From NCBI GenBank assembly GCA_005879505.1, contig VBKQ01000213.1, positions 1 to 27,554 of the forward strand: DNA of 27,554 bases. Reading direction: 5' to 3'. The stretch comes from Deltaproteobacteria bacterium. GTDB lineage: Bacteria; Myxococcota; Myxococcia; Myxococcales; 40CM-4-68-19. Both the position numbers and the translations under genes were made by a program. Shown here one piece after another: positions 7,078 through 18,086 of this stretch. Position 1 is the first letter of the stretch. Each line of letters begins with the position of its first letter. The notes under the pieces are model-generated. The model searched no databases. It saw only the letters and a program-made list of their open reading frames with translations, and had not been told where the DNA came from.

Positions 7078-8900
7078 CTGGCACGAACGCTGCGCCCGGG
7101 CACGGGCAGAGTGAACCAGAAGCGGCTCCCCTTGCCCGGCTCGCTCTCGACGCCCATGTCCCCGCCGTGCGCGAGCACGATCTCCCGCGCCAGGTAGAGC
7201 CCGAGCCCGATCCCCTCCCCCTTCGTTCCTGGCACGCGGAAGAACTTCTCGAAGATCCGGCTCCGGTACTCGGCTGGAATGCCTTCGCCGTGGTCCTCCA
7301 CCTCGAATCGAACGCTGTCGTGCTGTGGCTGCGCCCGCACCACGACCGTGCTCCCCGGCGCGCTGTGCCGGACCGCGTTGCCGATCAGGTTGTCGAGGAC
7401 CAGCGCGATCCGCTCCGCATCGGCCAGCACCGGCAGCACCGGCTCGCCGACCTCCGCCGCAAGCTGGATCTTCGCCGCCGACGCCGCGGCGGAGCGGTTC
7501 GCCAGCGCTCCCTCGACCAGGGACTTCGCGGAGATGGCCGCGGGCTGCACTTCCACCTTGCCCGCCTGGATCCGCGCGAGGTCGAGCAGGTCGTCGACGA
7601 TGTCCTGCAGACGCTCGCAATCCTCGCGGGCGGCCTGCAGCAGGTCCGCCTGCTTCTCGCTGACCGCCCCGACCGTGCCCTCGAGGAGGATGTGGATCGC
7701 CATGCGCAGCGAGGTGAGCGGGGTCCTGAACTCGTGCGCGACGGTGGCCACCAGATCGTTCTTCAGCTCGTCGAATCGCACCAGCCGGGTCACGTCCTGC
7801 AGCACGATGGTCGCTCCGGCGACTGCCCCCTCCTCGGAGTAGAGCGGAGTCGCCCGCGGCAGCAGCCTGCGATCGCGCACGTGAAGCGCCTCTTCCAGCC
7901 CGCGGGGCAAGTAGGGGCCTTTTCCGGCAACGACATGCGCGCGCACCTTCTCGATCGCGTCGCGCAGATCGGGATCGATCCGGGTCAAGGGCCGCTCGCC
8001 GGCCTGGATCTGCAGCTCCCGCTCGGCGCTCTCGTTCACGTTCAGGAGCGTGCCGTCCGCGGCGACCACCAGGATGGGATCGGGAAGGCTGTCGATGGCC
8101 GCCTGGGATGCCTGCTGCGCCTGGAGCAGCTCTCCGAGCGAGCTGCTGCGGTACTCGCGCAACTTGTCGGCCATGGTGTCGAGCTCGCGTCCGACTTGCG
8201 CGATCTCGTCCTCTCCCTGGATGCGCGCCCGCGCCTCGAGATCGCCTTCCCCGATGCGCCGCACCGCCAGGCTGAGCCGGTTGAGCGGCCGCAGCGCCCG
8301 CCGGGTGAGCGATACGGAAGCGAAGAGGCAGAGGACCAGCGCGCAGATGGTGGAGAGCAGGAGCAGCGAGCGATTGCGTTCCGCGATGGCGCGAGCGTGG
8401 TCGCTCTTCAGCAGCATCGCGTCCTGGTTGATCTCCAGGATCCTCTCCGCAGCGTCCTTGAGCCTGAGGAATTCGGGCTGCAGCTCCTCGAAGTAGTGGC
8501 GGCGCAGCTCCTGTTCTCCGCTGATCCTGCGAAACGCGCCGTACTTCGCCAGGTATTCGTTCCAGGCGGCCCGCAGCCGGCGCGTCGCCTCCGCCTCGCC
8601 CGCCTCGGTGATGTTGCTCTCCTGCGCCCGCAGCCCCGCCTCGAACGCGTCGACGTTCGGGGCCGCCTGGGCGTCGCCCTTGTCGGCACTGCCGGCCGCG
8701 CGGAACAAGGCGGCGCTGTCGATCCGCTCCGCCGCCTCCATCATCCGCTGTGCCGCGAGCACGCTGCGAAAGTTGTCCTGGAGGATGCGTTGCGAGCTTC
8801 GTTCCAGCGTATGCAAGGTGTTCAGCGCCACCAGGCCGACGAGGGCAAGGCCCGCCGCCAGCGGCGCCTGCGCCAGCAGGAGCTTGGTCCTCAGGTTCAC
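7068..8900 (-). CDS. HAMP/PAS sensor histidine kinase encoded downstream of the short KdpD
   Basis: 610 residues from the GTG at 8900. The GTG overlaps the stop of the KdpD-like gene as GTGA, so the two are translationally coupled. Helix 1 is at about 7-27, then an extracytoplasmic mostly helical sensor region (30-175) resembling four-helix-bundle sensors, and helix 2 at about 179-198 ('LLLLSTICALVLCLF'). These are followed by HAMP (about 199-252), PAS (about 265-372), HisKA with His389 in 'VAHEFRTPLTSL', and HATPase with the N box 'DNLIGNAVRH', 'VEDHGEGIP' and 'GEGIGLGLYLA'. This is not the four-helix KdpD kinase half, so the operon carries a conventional membrane kinase in its place. Likely partners are the convergent NtrC-family regulator and the KdpD-like protein. 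The same strand is open upstream to 10055 in this frame, but the KdpD frame is clearly the coding one there. Confidence 0.9.
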   Translation of the reverse strand: MNLRTKLLLAQAPLAAGLALVGLVALNTLHTLERSSQRILQDNFRSVLAAQRMMEAAERIDSAALFRAAGSADKGDAQAAPNVDAFEAGLRAQESNITEAGEAEATRRLRAAWNEYLAKYGAFRRISGEQELRRHYFEELQPEFLRLKDAAERILEINQDAMLLKSDHARAIAERNRSLLLLSTICALVLCLFASVSLTRRALRPLNRLSLAVRRIGEGDLEARARIQGEDEIAQVGRELDTMADKLREYRSSSLGELLQAQQASQAAIDSLPDPILVVAADGTLLNVNESAERELQIQAGERPLTRIDPDLRDAIEKVRAHVVAGKGPYLPRGLEEALHVRDRRLLPRATPLYSEEGAVAGATIVLQDVTRLVRFDELKNDLVATVAHEFRTPLTSLRMAIHILLEGTVGAVSEKQADLLQAAREDCERLQDIVDDLLDLARIQAGKVEVQPAAISAKSLVEGALANRSAAASAAKIQLAAEVGEPVLPVLADAERIALVLDNLIGNAVRHSAPGSTVVVRAQPQHDSVRFEVEDHGEGIPAEYRSRIFEKFFRVPGTKGEGIGLGLYLAREIVLAHGGDMGVESEPGKGSRFWFTLPVPGRSVRASAA

Positions 8901-10039
8901 GCCCGCTCCTCGTCGGTAGCCGCTACCACCTGGAGGTCGAAATCGGTGCCCTCGCGCAAGAGCTGCGTCAGCACCGAGCCGCGCAGCACCTGCTTCCACC
9001 ACGGTTGCATCGAGCGTCCCACGATGACGTGGGCGACACCGTGGGTCCGGGCGAAATCCAGCAGCGCTTGCGCCGGCTCGTCCGACTTCAGCCGCACCAC
9101 TTCGGCGCCCAGCTCGCGCGCTTTCTCGACGTTGGCGAGCAGGTGGCGCTGCGCCTCGGAGTCGATCAAGTTCGGCGCCTCGCCCGGCGTCTCCACGTAG
9201 ACGACGAACCAGTCGGTGTTCAGGCGGCCGGCCATGCGCGAGCCGCGCGAGAGCAGTGTCTTCGCGCGCGGCGGATTGGAGGCGAGGCACACCATCACCC
9301 GCCCGGACGCCTTCAGCTCCGGAGCGCCCTTCGCCAGGCCGGCGCGGTCCAGGCTCTCGGCGACCTCCCGCAGGGCCAGCTCGCGCAGCGTGGCCAGGTT
9401 CTGGTCCCTGAAGAAGTTCTCCAGCGCCCAGGGGATCTTGTCCGGAGCGTAGATCTTTCCCCCCCGGAGGCGCTCCTGCAGGTCCTCGACCGCGAGATCG
9501 AGGTTCACCACCTGATCGGCCTGGGTGAGGAAACTGTCGGGAACGGTCTCGCGCACCACCACGCCTGTCGCCCGCTCGATGAGGCCGTTGAGCGATTCCA
9601 GATGCTGCACGTTGATGGCCCCGATCACGTTGATCCCTGCATCCAGCAGCGCGAGCACGTCCTGGTAACGCTTGCGGTTGCGCGACCCGGGCGCGTTGGT
9701 ATGCGGGATCTCGTCGACCACGGCGACGGTGGGCCGGCGCAGCAGCGCCGCGTCCAGATCCATCTCCTCGACGACCACGCCGCGATACTCGATGCGCCGG
9801 CGGGGAACGACTTCCAGCCCCTCGATCAACGCCGAGGTCTCCGGGCGGCCGTGCGGCTCGATGAAGGCGATCACCACGTCGACCCCCCGGCGCCGCAAGT
9901 CGTGCGCCTCCTGCAGCATCCGGTACGTCTTGCCGACCCCGGCGGCGAATCCGACGTACAGCTTGAGACGGCCGCGCCTCGCGCGTTCGACGAGCTCGAG
10001 GAAGTCCTCGGGCCTCCGCGTTTGCGCCGCCTTCGTCAT
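8897..10039 (-). CDS. kdpD: Short KdpD: N-terminal KdpD sensor plus USP domain, no membrane or kinase part
   Basis: 380 residues covering only the cytoplasmic N-terminal half of KdpD. The KdpD sensor domain (about 15-225) has the Walker-like 'GFAAGVGKTYRML' (30-42), 'VVIAFIEPHGR', 'VVDEIPHTNAPGSRN' and 'INVQHLESLN', all hallmark KdpD blocks. A universal-stress-protein domain follows (about 247-375), with 'GRVMVCLASNPP' and 'GRSMQPWWKQVLRG'. The four transmembrane helices and kinase domain of full-length KdpD (about 900 residues) are absent. The gene instead stops inside the start codon of a separate histidine-kinase gene. The ATG at 10039 has GGGAG upstream. It lies 57 bp after kdpC. In the family this half senses cytoplasmic state (ATP, ions, and in some Firmicutes c-di-AMP through the USP domain). 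How it would signal to the separate kinase is unknown. Confidence 0.9.
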   Translation of the reverse strand: MTKAAQTRRPEDFLELVERARRGRLKLYVGFAAGVGKTYRMLQEAHDLRRRGVDVVIAFIEPHGRPETSALIEGLEVVPRRRIEYRGVVVEEMDLDAALLRRPTVAVVDEIPHTNAPGSRNRKRYQDVLALLDAGINVIGAINVQHLESLNGLIERATGVVVRETVPDSFLTQADQVVNLDLAVEDLQERLRGGKIYAPDKIPWALENFFRDQNLATLRELALREVAESLDRAGLAKGAPELKASGRVMVCLASNPPRAKTLLSRGSRMAGRLNTDWFVVYVETPGEAPNLIDSEAQRHLLANVEKARELGAEVVRLKSDEPAQALLDFARTHGVAHVIVGRSMQPWWKQVLRGSVLTQLLREGTDFDLQVVAATDEERA

Positions 10040-10096
10040 CTGCTCCCGGGATCATTCCACCATTTACCCGCGCCGGTCGCCATCACCACGGCGTGA

Positions 10097-10699
10097 CTAT
10101 CGAGTGGCGAGCGGCAGGCGCCCGAAATGCCGGTCGAGCGCCCGGTTGACCAGCAGGACGTTGACGCGCGGCTCTCCGAACACGAGCAAGTCGCGCCCTT
10201 CGATATTGGCCTCGATGATCGTCCGCACGCGCGCCTCGTCGACATTGCGCGCCCGGGCGATGCGCGGTGCTTGCCAGAGCGCCGCCGCCGGCGAGAGATG
10301 GGGGTCGAGGCCGCTCGCCGAGGCGGTGACCAGCTCTGCCGGCACGGGCCCCACGGCATTGGGGTTTTCTTGAAGGAGCCGCTGCAGATCCTTCGCTGCT
10401 CGCTCGTGCAGCGCCTTGGACGTCGGCCCCAGGTTGGACCCCGAGGACCCCGCCGCGTCGTAGCCCTTCTCACCCGCCGCCGAGGGCCGCGGCTGCAGGT
10501 ATCCTGCCTTGCCGAAAGCCTGCGCGATCAGCCCGGAACCGACCACGTTCCCCGAATCATCGCCGACCAGGCTCCCGGCGGCCTGCTGGGGAAAGATCGC
10601 GCCGGCGACGGCGGTGGTGACGAGGGGATATGCCAGCCCGACGCCGATCAAGGTGACCAGCGTGGCGCGGCCAGCGGCAAGTAGCTCGGTACGAAGCAT
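10097..10699 (-). CDS. kdpC: Potassium-transporting ATPase subunit C
   Basis: 200 residues, normal KdpC length. One N-terminal membrane helix (about 12-34) is followed by a periplasmic domain. That domain has 'AFGKAGYLQPRPSAAGEKGYD', 'SGGSNLGPT'-like 'SSGSNLGPTS', 'ELVTASASGLDPHLSPAAA' and 'RVNVLLVNRALD', all standard KdpC blocks. KdpC stabilises the KdpA-KdpB complex and affects ATP affinity. The ATG at 10699 has GGAG upstream and lies 12 bp after the kdpB stop. All key blocks are intact. Confidence 0.95.
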   Translation of the reverse strand: MLRTELLAAGRATLVTLIGVGLAYPLVTTAVAGAIFPQQAAGSLVGDDSGNVVGSGLIAQAFGKAGYLQPRPSAAGEKGYDAAGSSGSNLGPTSKALHERAAKDLQRLLQENPNAVGPVPAELVTASASGLDPHLSPAAALWQAPRIARARNVDEARVRTIIEANIEGRDLLVFGEPRVNVLLVNRALDRHFGRLPLATR

Positions 10700-10711
10700 G
10701 AGCGCGACTCC

Positions 10712-14349
<3,638 letters not shown>

Positions 14350-14350
<1 letters not shown>

Positions 14351-14439
14351 CAGAAGTGCTCCGGTCTGACCAGCGCCCACGCCAGGTAGACGAGCAGAAG
14401 CACGGAGAGAGCGAGCCCGATTCCGTATTCGAGGTTCAT
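14350..14439 (-). CDS. kdpF: KdpF, single-helix subunit of the Kdp ATPase
   Basis: 29 residues beginning MNLEYGIGLALSVLLLVYL and ending 'ALVRPEHF'. This is one transmembrane helix with the C-terminal 'LxRPExF' ending typical of KdpF. KdpF is a lipid-like stabiliser of the KdpABC complex. The ATG at 14439-14437 overlaps the stop of the preceding microprotein (TGATG), and its own TGA overlaps the kdpA ATG in the same way. Too short for most gene finders, but well supported by position and sequence. Confidence 0.92.
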
Positions 14440-14522
14440 CAGAGCTTCTCGCAGAGGCGCGCATAGCCCCAGGAAAGGGCGAAGAATGCGGCGGTCGCCA
14501 GGATGAGCAGCAGGTCGGCCAT
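14439..14522 (-). CDS. 27-residue single-helix microprotein, first gene of the kdp operon
   Basis: Begins MADLLLILATAAFFALSWGY and ends 'ARLCEKL', a single hydrophobic helix with a short tail containing one Cys and basic/acidic residues. The ATG at 14522 has GGAG about 7 nt upstream. Its TGA overlaps the kdpF ATG, so microprotein, kdpF and kdpA form an overlapping chain. From memory, similar unannotated peptides with an '...C(E/D)KL' ending precede kdpF in other GC-rich genomes, but I cannot verify this here. It is probably a further small membrane component of, or translation coupler for, the Kdp complex. Confidence 0.7.
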   Translation of the reverse strand: MADLLLILATAAFFALSWGYARLCEKL

Positions 14523-14544
14523 GAATGTCTCCGACCGGTCCCTC

Positions 14545-14561
14545 AAGCACGCGCCGTGCCG
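14545..14561 (-). promoter_or_regulatory. Candidate sigma-54 (-24/-12) promoter of the kdp operon
   Basis: On the minus strand the sequence is CGGCACGGCGCGTGCTT. It fits TGGCACG-N4-TTGCW with mismatches only at the first T of each element. GG lies at 14560-14559 and GC at 14548-14547, the required 12-bp offset. Transcription would begin near 14535, about 13 nt before the microprotein ATG (14522), leaving a leader that holds the GGAG ribosome-binding site. It has the same form (CGGCACG-N4-NTGC) as the candidate promoter of the regulator operon. Confidence 0.65.
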
Positions 14562-14612
14562 GTTCTGATCATTGAAATCCGCGGGGGATTCGCGGCCTGG
14601 CCGGAATGGCGA

Positions 14613-14625
14613 TTGCAGATTGCCC
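14613..14625. promoter_or_regulatory. Degenerate TTGCA-N3-TGCAA copy, proposed proximal enhancer site of kdp
   Basis: TTGCA-GAT-TGCCC has one perfect half and two mismatches in the other. It is centred at 14619, about -84 from the predicted start. It lies 32 bp from the perfect palindrome centred at 14651, the same offset as at the regulator operon. Confidence 0.45.
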
Positions 14626-14642
14626 AGGGACTCGACACCTGC

Positions 14643-14659
14643 TCTTGCAGTCTGCAAGA
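14643..14659. promoter_or_regulatory. Perfect 17-bp palindrome (TTGCA-N3-TGCAA core), proposed distal enhancer site of kdp
   Basis: TCTTGCAG-T-CTGCAAGA has perfect 8-bp arms around one base. It is centred at 14651, about -116 from the predicted start and about 92 bp upstream of the -24 element. The core matches the palindrome at 5296-5312 while the flanks differ, as expected for a protein-binding site rather than a copied segment. Confidence 0.6.
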
Positions 14660-14972
14660 CCGCTGGAACGGCGAGGTGGGCGATGGACGCGAAGAGGCGT
14701 TGCGCCCGGATGAGCCTCAGCTCGGTTTCGGTGGCCGCAAACGCGCTACGCTTTGGCGCGCGCCGCTATAAGGACGATCAACGCGTCATCAGCGCGATGA
14801 TCAAAGCGGGCGGAATCGCGCCGAGAGCGTAGAGGGCCAGTGCGGGAAGCCAGTCCTTCATCGTGCGCCACATCTCTTCAGCGTACGACGCGAATCGGGC
14901 AGGTGCGCAAGCGCCGCGGGTACGCCGCGCGCGCCCGAGGTGCGCTGTGGTGGCGTAAGAGCGTAGGTCGCT
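14660..14972. other. Intergenic region upstream of kdp
   Basis: Apart from the possible microprotein at 14778-14861, I see no gene, RNA or strong hairpin here. The plus-strand open frame over 14556-14771 crosses the proposed promoter and enhancer, has no family resemblance, and is not called. Confidence 0.5.
14778..14861 (-). CDS. Possible 27-residue hydrophobic microprotein
   Basis: Starts MKDWLPALALYALGAIPPAL and ends 'IIALMTR'. This is one hydrophobic helix with an acidic/aromatic start and a terminal Arg. It is oriented towards kdp and lies about 120 bp upstream of the proposed enhancer. The ribosome-binding site is poor (AAGAG about 14 nt upstream), and an in-frame ATG at 14873 is an alternative start. 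Resemblance to KdpF-like single-helix peptides is only general. Low confidence, because hydrophobic short frames can arise by chance. Confidence 0.3.
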   Translation of the reverse strand: MKDWLPALALYALGAIPPALIIALMTR

Positions 14973-15500
14973 CTATCCGCCGTGCAGCTCGTCCTCGGCG
15001 AGCAGCATCACCTCGCGCTCGAGCCCCGCTGGATCCTCCGGGGACCCCCTGCGCAGGACCGCGAGGCGCTCGTCGCGCACCTGCGCGAGCAACTGCCGCT
15101 TCTCGCGCTCGAGGCGGATGGTCTCGAAGGCGAAGTGCATGATCGTGCGCAGGTCCGAGTTGTTCCAGGGCTTGCGGATGAACCGGTAGACCTCGCTCTC
15201 GTTGATCGATCGGACGGCGAGCTCCGGATCCTTGTCGCCGGTCAGAAGGATCCGGACCACGTGCGGATGTCGGACGCGGACCAGCTTGAGCAGATCGATC
15301 CCCGACATCTCGGGCATGTAATGATCGCTGATGACGAGGTCGATGGGGTGCTGCTGGAACAGCTCGAGCGCCTCGCGGCCGCTGTCGGTCCCGAGAACGG
15401 TGTAGCCCCCTTCTCCCAGCACACGAGTGAGCGCGAGACGGATGGGGACCTCATCGTCCACCACCAGTATGGTGCGCGTGGGCGCCGGGTCCACCGCCAT
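14973..15500 (-). CDS. Receiver-domain response regulator without a recognisable output domain
   Basis: 175 residues from the ATG at 15500 (MAVDPAPTRTILVVDDEVP). I preferred this over a frame extension to 15575, whose first 25 residues are not receiver-like and reach into the methyltransferase gene. The receiver has DDE, phospho-acceptor Asp in 'VISDHYMPEMSG', Thr in 'ILLTGDKD' and Lys in 'FIRKPWNNSDL'. The 'SINESEVYRFIRKPW' block is typical of receivers attached to HD-GYP or PleD-like outputs. Here only a charged, probably coiled-coil tail of about 50 residues follows. It may act by protein-protein contact or deliver phosphate. No kinase gene adjoins it. The start spacing is tight (GGAG 2 nt before ATG), so the exact N-terminus is uncertain. 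Confidence 0.85.
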   Translation of the reverse strand: MAVDPAPTRTILVVDDEVPIRLALTRVLGEGGYTVLGTDSGREALELFQQHPIDLVISDHYMPEMSGIDLLKLVRVRHPHVVRILLTGDKDPELAVRSINESEVYRFIRKPWNNSDLRTIMHFAFETIRLEREKRQLLAQVRDERLAVLRRGSPEDPAGLEREVMLLAEDELHGG

Positions 15501-15567
15501 CTCTCCAGAGCTACAGGACGAGCCGAAGTCGCCACAACGGCGCCCTCGTGGCGCAAGGTGCGCCACG

Positions 15568-16179
15568 TCACACACCGGGTTCGGCGTGCTCGAGCATCAC
15601 CGCGACGCTGCCTCCGGGCAGCCTGCGCGCCGCCGTGCACCGCAGCCCGCAGCCCGCGGCGAGCGCGCGCAGGCGGCGCGAGGTGTAGAGACGCACCCGC
15701 ACACCTTGTGCGCGGCGCACGAGCGCGTAACCGACCCCGATCGCCGATACCGCCGCCGCGGAGACGACGGCGCGGCCCTGCGGCGCGAGGTGCCTGCGGA
15801 TCGCCTCCAGGCCGGCCGCCGCGTCCTCGACGAAGTCGAACACTCCGCAGCAGACGATCAGGTCGAACTTGCGCCCGAGATCGAGGGTCTCCAGGGACGC
15901 CTGGACCTCCTCGTCGAGCCAGCGGCGCGCGAGCGCGAGCATCTCGGAGGACGCGTCCGCCCCGCAGATCCATGCGACGCGCGGGCGAAGCACCGCCGCG
16001 ACCCGACCGGCGCCGCAGCCGACGTCGAGGACGGAATCGGTGGAGCGGGGACGCGCGAGCTCCACGATGGCGTCGCGTTGGCGCGCCAGCACCGGTTCGC
16101 GAATTCCATGCGGACGGCTCCGCGCGTACCTTCCTGCGGTGCGCGAATAGAAATCGGCGGCGCGCTGTACGTTCTTCAT
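15568..16179 (-). CDS. Class I SAM-dependent methyltransferase
   Basis: 203 residues from the ATG at 16179 (MKNVQRAADFYSRTAGRYAR). Motif I is 'VLDVGCGAGRVAAVL', the acidic motif II region is 'ICGADASSEMLALARR', and 'FDLIVCCGVFDFVED' is the post-II/III region. This is a UbiE/Methyltransf_11-type fold. The substrate is not evident; the length and N-terminal 'FYSRTAGRYA' resemble small-molecule or quinone-type enzymes. It lies 67 bp upstream of the receiver gene on the same strand and may share a transcript with it. The same frame is open further upstream but loses all resemblance before this Met. Confidence 0.85.
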   Translation of the reverse strand: MKNVQRAADFYSRTAGRYARSRPHGIREPVLARQRDAIVELARPRSTDSVLDVGCGAGRVAAVLRPRVAWICGADASSEMLALARRWLDEEVQASLETLDLGRKFDLIVCCGVFDFVEDAAAGLEAIRRHLAPQGRAVVSAAAVSAIGVGYALVRRAQGVRVRLYTSRRLRALAAGCGLRCTAARRLPGGSVAVMLEHAEPGV

Positions 16180-16365
16180 GGCGCAGTCAGGCGAGCGGAA
16201 GCGTAACGTTACACTGCCCGAGGTGCACGCGGCAAAGGCGTCCGCGCGCCGCACCCCTTTCCGGTAACCCCTTGCGCTCCGCCGCACCGGGCGCGAAACA
16301 GTGGCCGAGAAACACGATCGGCGGCCTCGCCCCCCCGGGAAGCGCCTCCGGCCGAGACCCGACCG

Positions 16366-16698
16366 ATGGTCGCGCCGGTGAGCATCTACTTCGACTTCGA
16401 CAGCTCGACGATTTCCGATGAAGGGCGCTCGAAGCTGCAGTCCTTCTACGAGGCAGCGAGGCGCTCCGACCTGCCCGTCCGCATCGAAGGAAACTGCGAC
16501 GAGCGCGGCACCGCCGAGTACAACCTCGCGCTCGGCCAGAGGCGCGCTGACGCGGCGAAGAAGTACCTGGTGAACCTCGGGATGGACGGATCGCGCATCC
16601 GGACCGTGAGCAACGGCAAGGAGAAGCCCCGCGGCCAGGGGCATGACGAGGACGGCTGGCGCGAGAACCGGAGGGACGACGTGCAGCCGGAGGGCTGA
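16366..16698 (+). CDS. Pal/OmpA-like peptidoglycan-binding domain lacking an export signal
   Basis: 110 residues that align with the mature C-terminal domain of Pal. 'VSIYFDFDSSTISDEG', 'IEGNCDERGTAEYNLALGQRR', 'VSNGKEKP' and 'GHDEDGWRENRR' contain the Asp and Arg that bind diaminopimelate. Normal Pal has a signal peptide, a lipobox and about 40 linker residues before this domain. Here the protein starts four residues before the first strand. The frame is open upstream to a TAA but has no ATG, GTG or TTG, and the ribosome-binding site is poor. No tol genes adjoin it. It is either a cytoplasmic orphan domain, a gene whose start was lost, or a remnant. Confidence 0.65.
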   Translation: MVAPVSIYFDFDSSTISDEGRSKLQSFYEAARRSDLPVRIEGNCDERGTAEYNLALGQRRADAAKKYLVNLGMDGSRIRTVSNGKEKPRGQGHDEDGWRENRRDDVQPEG

Positions 16699-16931
16699 CG
16701 CTCGGCCAGAGCGCGTGCAGGCGGACTGATTTGCCCGCGGCGTTCGCGCTCGTCAGATGCGATCACCGACTGGCGGACGTCCTGGCCCAGATTTGGACGG
16801 CGATCCGCCATCCACGGGCCTTCCTGCGAAGCTACACGCGGCGCGCCGTCTGACCGATTTCGACCTCGAGGAACCGCTTTGTCCGAGTCCGCCCCCCGTG
16901 TAAAATGACGAGACCGGGGGGTAACCCAGTC
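16699..16931. other. Intergenic region before wecB
   Basis: No supported gene or repeat. It holds the G-rich tract GGGGGG at 16916-16921, which fits as the ribosome-binding region of the following gene. Confidence 0.4.
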
Positions 16932-18086
16932 GTGCCCATGACGCAACGGCGGAGCGTCCTCGTCTTCATGGGGACGAGGCCGGAGGCGATCAAGCTCGCG
17001 CCGGTGGTCGCGGCGTTGCGTCGCACCGCGGAGCTCGGCTGCACGGTAGTGGCCACCGGACAGCACCGGGAGATGTTCCAGCAGGTGGCCGATCAGTTCG
17101 GCTTCTCGGTGGACGCGGACCTCGAGCTCATGCGGCCCAACCAGACGCTGGCCGGTCTCACGGCCCGGCTGATGGACGGCATCGACGGATGGCTGGAGAC
17201 CGCGCACCCCGACATGGCGCTGGTCCAGGGAGACACCACGACGGTGATGGTGGCAGCGCTGGCGTGCTTCTACCGGCGCATTCCCATCGGTCACGTCGAG
17301 GCGGGGCTGCGAACGGGCAACATCTGGTCCCCGTTTCCCGAGGAGGTGAACCGCAGGCTCGCCACGCCGCTGGTCTCGCTGCATTTCGCGCCCACCGAGT
17401 CGGCGCGCGCGGCTCTCTTGCGCGAAGGCGTCGCGGACGACACCATCTCCGTGACTGGAAACACCGTCATCGATGCTCTGCTGATGGAAGTCGCCCTGCA
17501 GGGCGACGCCAGGGTCGCAGCGAGCATCGACGCGGACCTGGATCGGCTGCTGGGCTCGGATTGGGCACGGTTCCCTTTCGTTCTCATCACCGGACATCGC
17601 CGGGAGAACTTCGGCGAAGGGTTCGAGCAGATCTGCGAGGCCATCGCCTCGCTGTCGCGCCGCTTCCCCGAGCATCGGTTCATCTACCCGGTGCACCTGA
17701 ACCCGCACGTGCACGAGCATGTCACGCGGCTTCTCGGCTGGCTCCCGAACGTGCGCCTGATCGCGCCACAGGGTTACCGCAGCTTCGTCCGCCTGATGTC
17801 GCGTTGTCGGCTCGTGCTCACCGATTCGGGCGGCGTGCAGGAGGAGGCGCCCTCGCTCGGCAAACCGGTGCTGGTGATGCGCGACACCACCGAGCGGCCG
17901 GAAGGCATCGAGGCGGGGACGGCGTTGCTCACCGGCCCGCGGGCCGATGCGATCATCAGCCACGCCACGCGCCTTCTGACGGATCCCGCCGCCTACCTCG
18001 CCATGTCGACGGCGAAGAATCCCTATGGCGACGGACTCGCCGCCGGACGCATCGTCGAGCGCATCCGCGGCTATTTTGCCCGATGA
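16932..18086 (+). CDS. wecB: UDP-N-acetylglucosamine 2-epimerase (non-hydrolysing)
   Basis: About 384 residues, normal for WecB/MnaA (EC 5.1.3.14), which interconverts UDP-GlcNAc and UDP-ManNAc for envelope polysaccharides. Hallmarks are 'FMGTRPEAIKLAPVV', 'TGQHREMF', 'VQGDTTT', 'GHVEAGLRTGN', 'FPEEVNRR', 'TGHRRENFG', 'VLTDSGGVQEEAPSLGKP' and 'RDTTERPEGIEAGT'. I chose the GTG at 16932 because the GGGGGG tract lies 10 nt upstream. The ATG at 16938 and the ATG at 16905 are also in frame. Its stop overlaps the next start (ATGA at 18083). No other glycan-biosynthesis gene is in the window. Confidence 0.95.
   Translation: MPMTQRRSVLVFMGTRPEAIKLAPVVAALRRTAELGCTVVATGQHREMFQQVADQFGFSVDADLELMRPNQTLAGLTARLMDGIDGWLETAHPDMALVQGDTTTVMVAALACFYRRIPIGHVEAGLRTGNIWSPFPEEVNRRLATPLVSLHFAPTESARAALLREGVADDTISVTGNTVIDALLMEVALQGDARVAASIDADLDRLLGSDWARFPFVLITGHRRENFGEGFEQICEAIASLSRRFPEHRFIYPVHLNPHVHEHVTRLLGWLPNVRLIAPQGYRSFVRLMSRCRLVLTDSGGVQEEAPSLGKPVLVMRDTTERPEGIEAGTALLTGPRADAIISHATRLLTDPAAYLAMSTAKNPYGDGLAAGRIVERIRGYFAR

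Noticed and set aside
14556..14771. Plus-strand 71-codon frame upstream of kdp
   Set aside because: It runs through the proposed sigma-54 promoter and enhancer sites and has no ribosome-binding site or similarity.
15501..15575. N-terminal extension of the receiver protein
   Set aside because: The extra residues overlap the 3' end of the methyltransferase gene and do not resemble a receiver; the ATG at 15500 starts just before the conserved fold.
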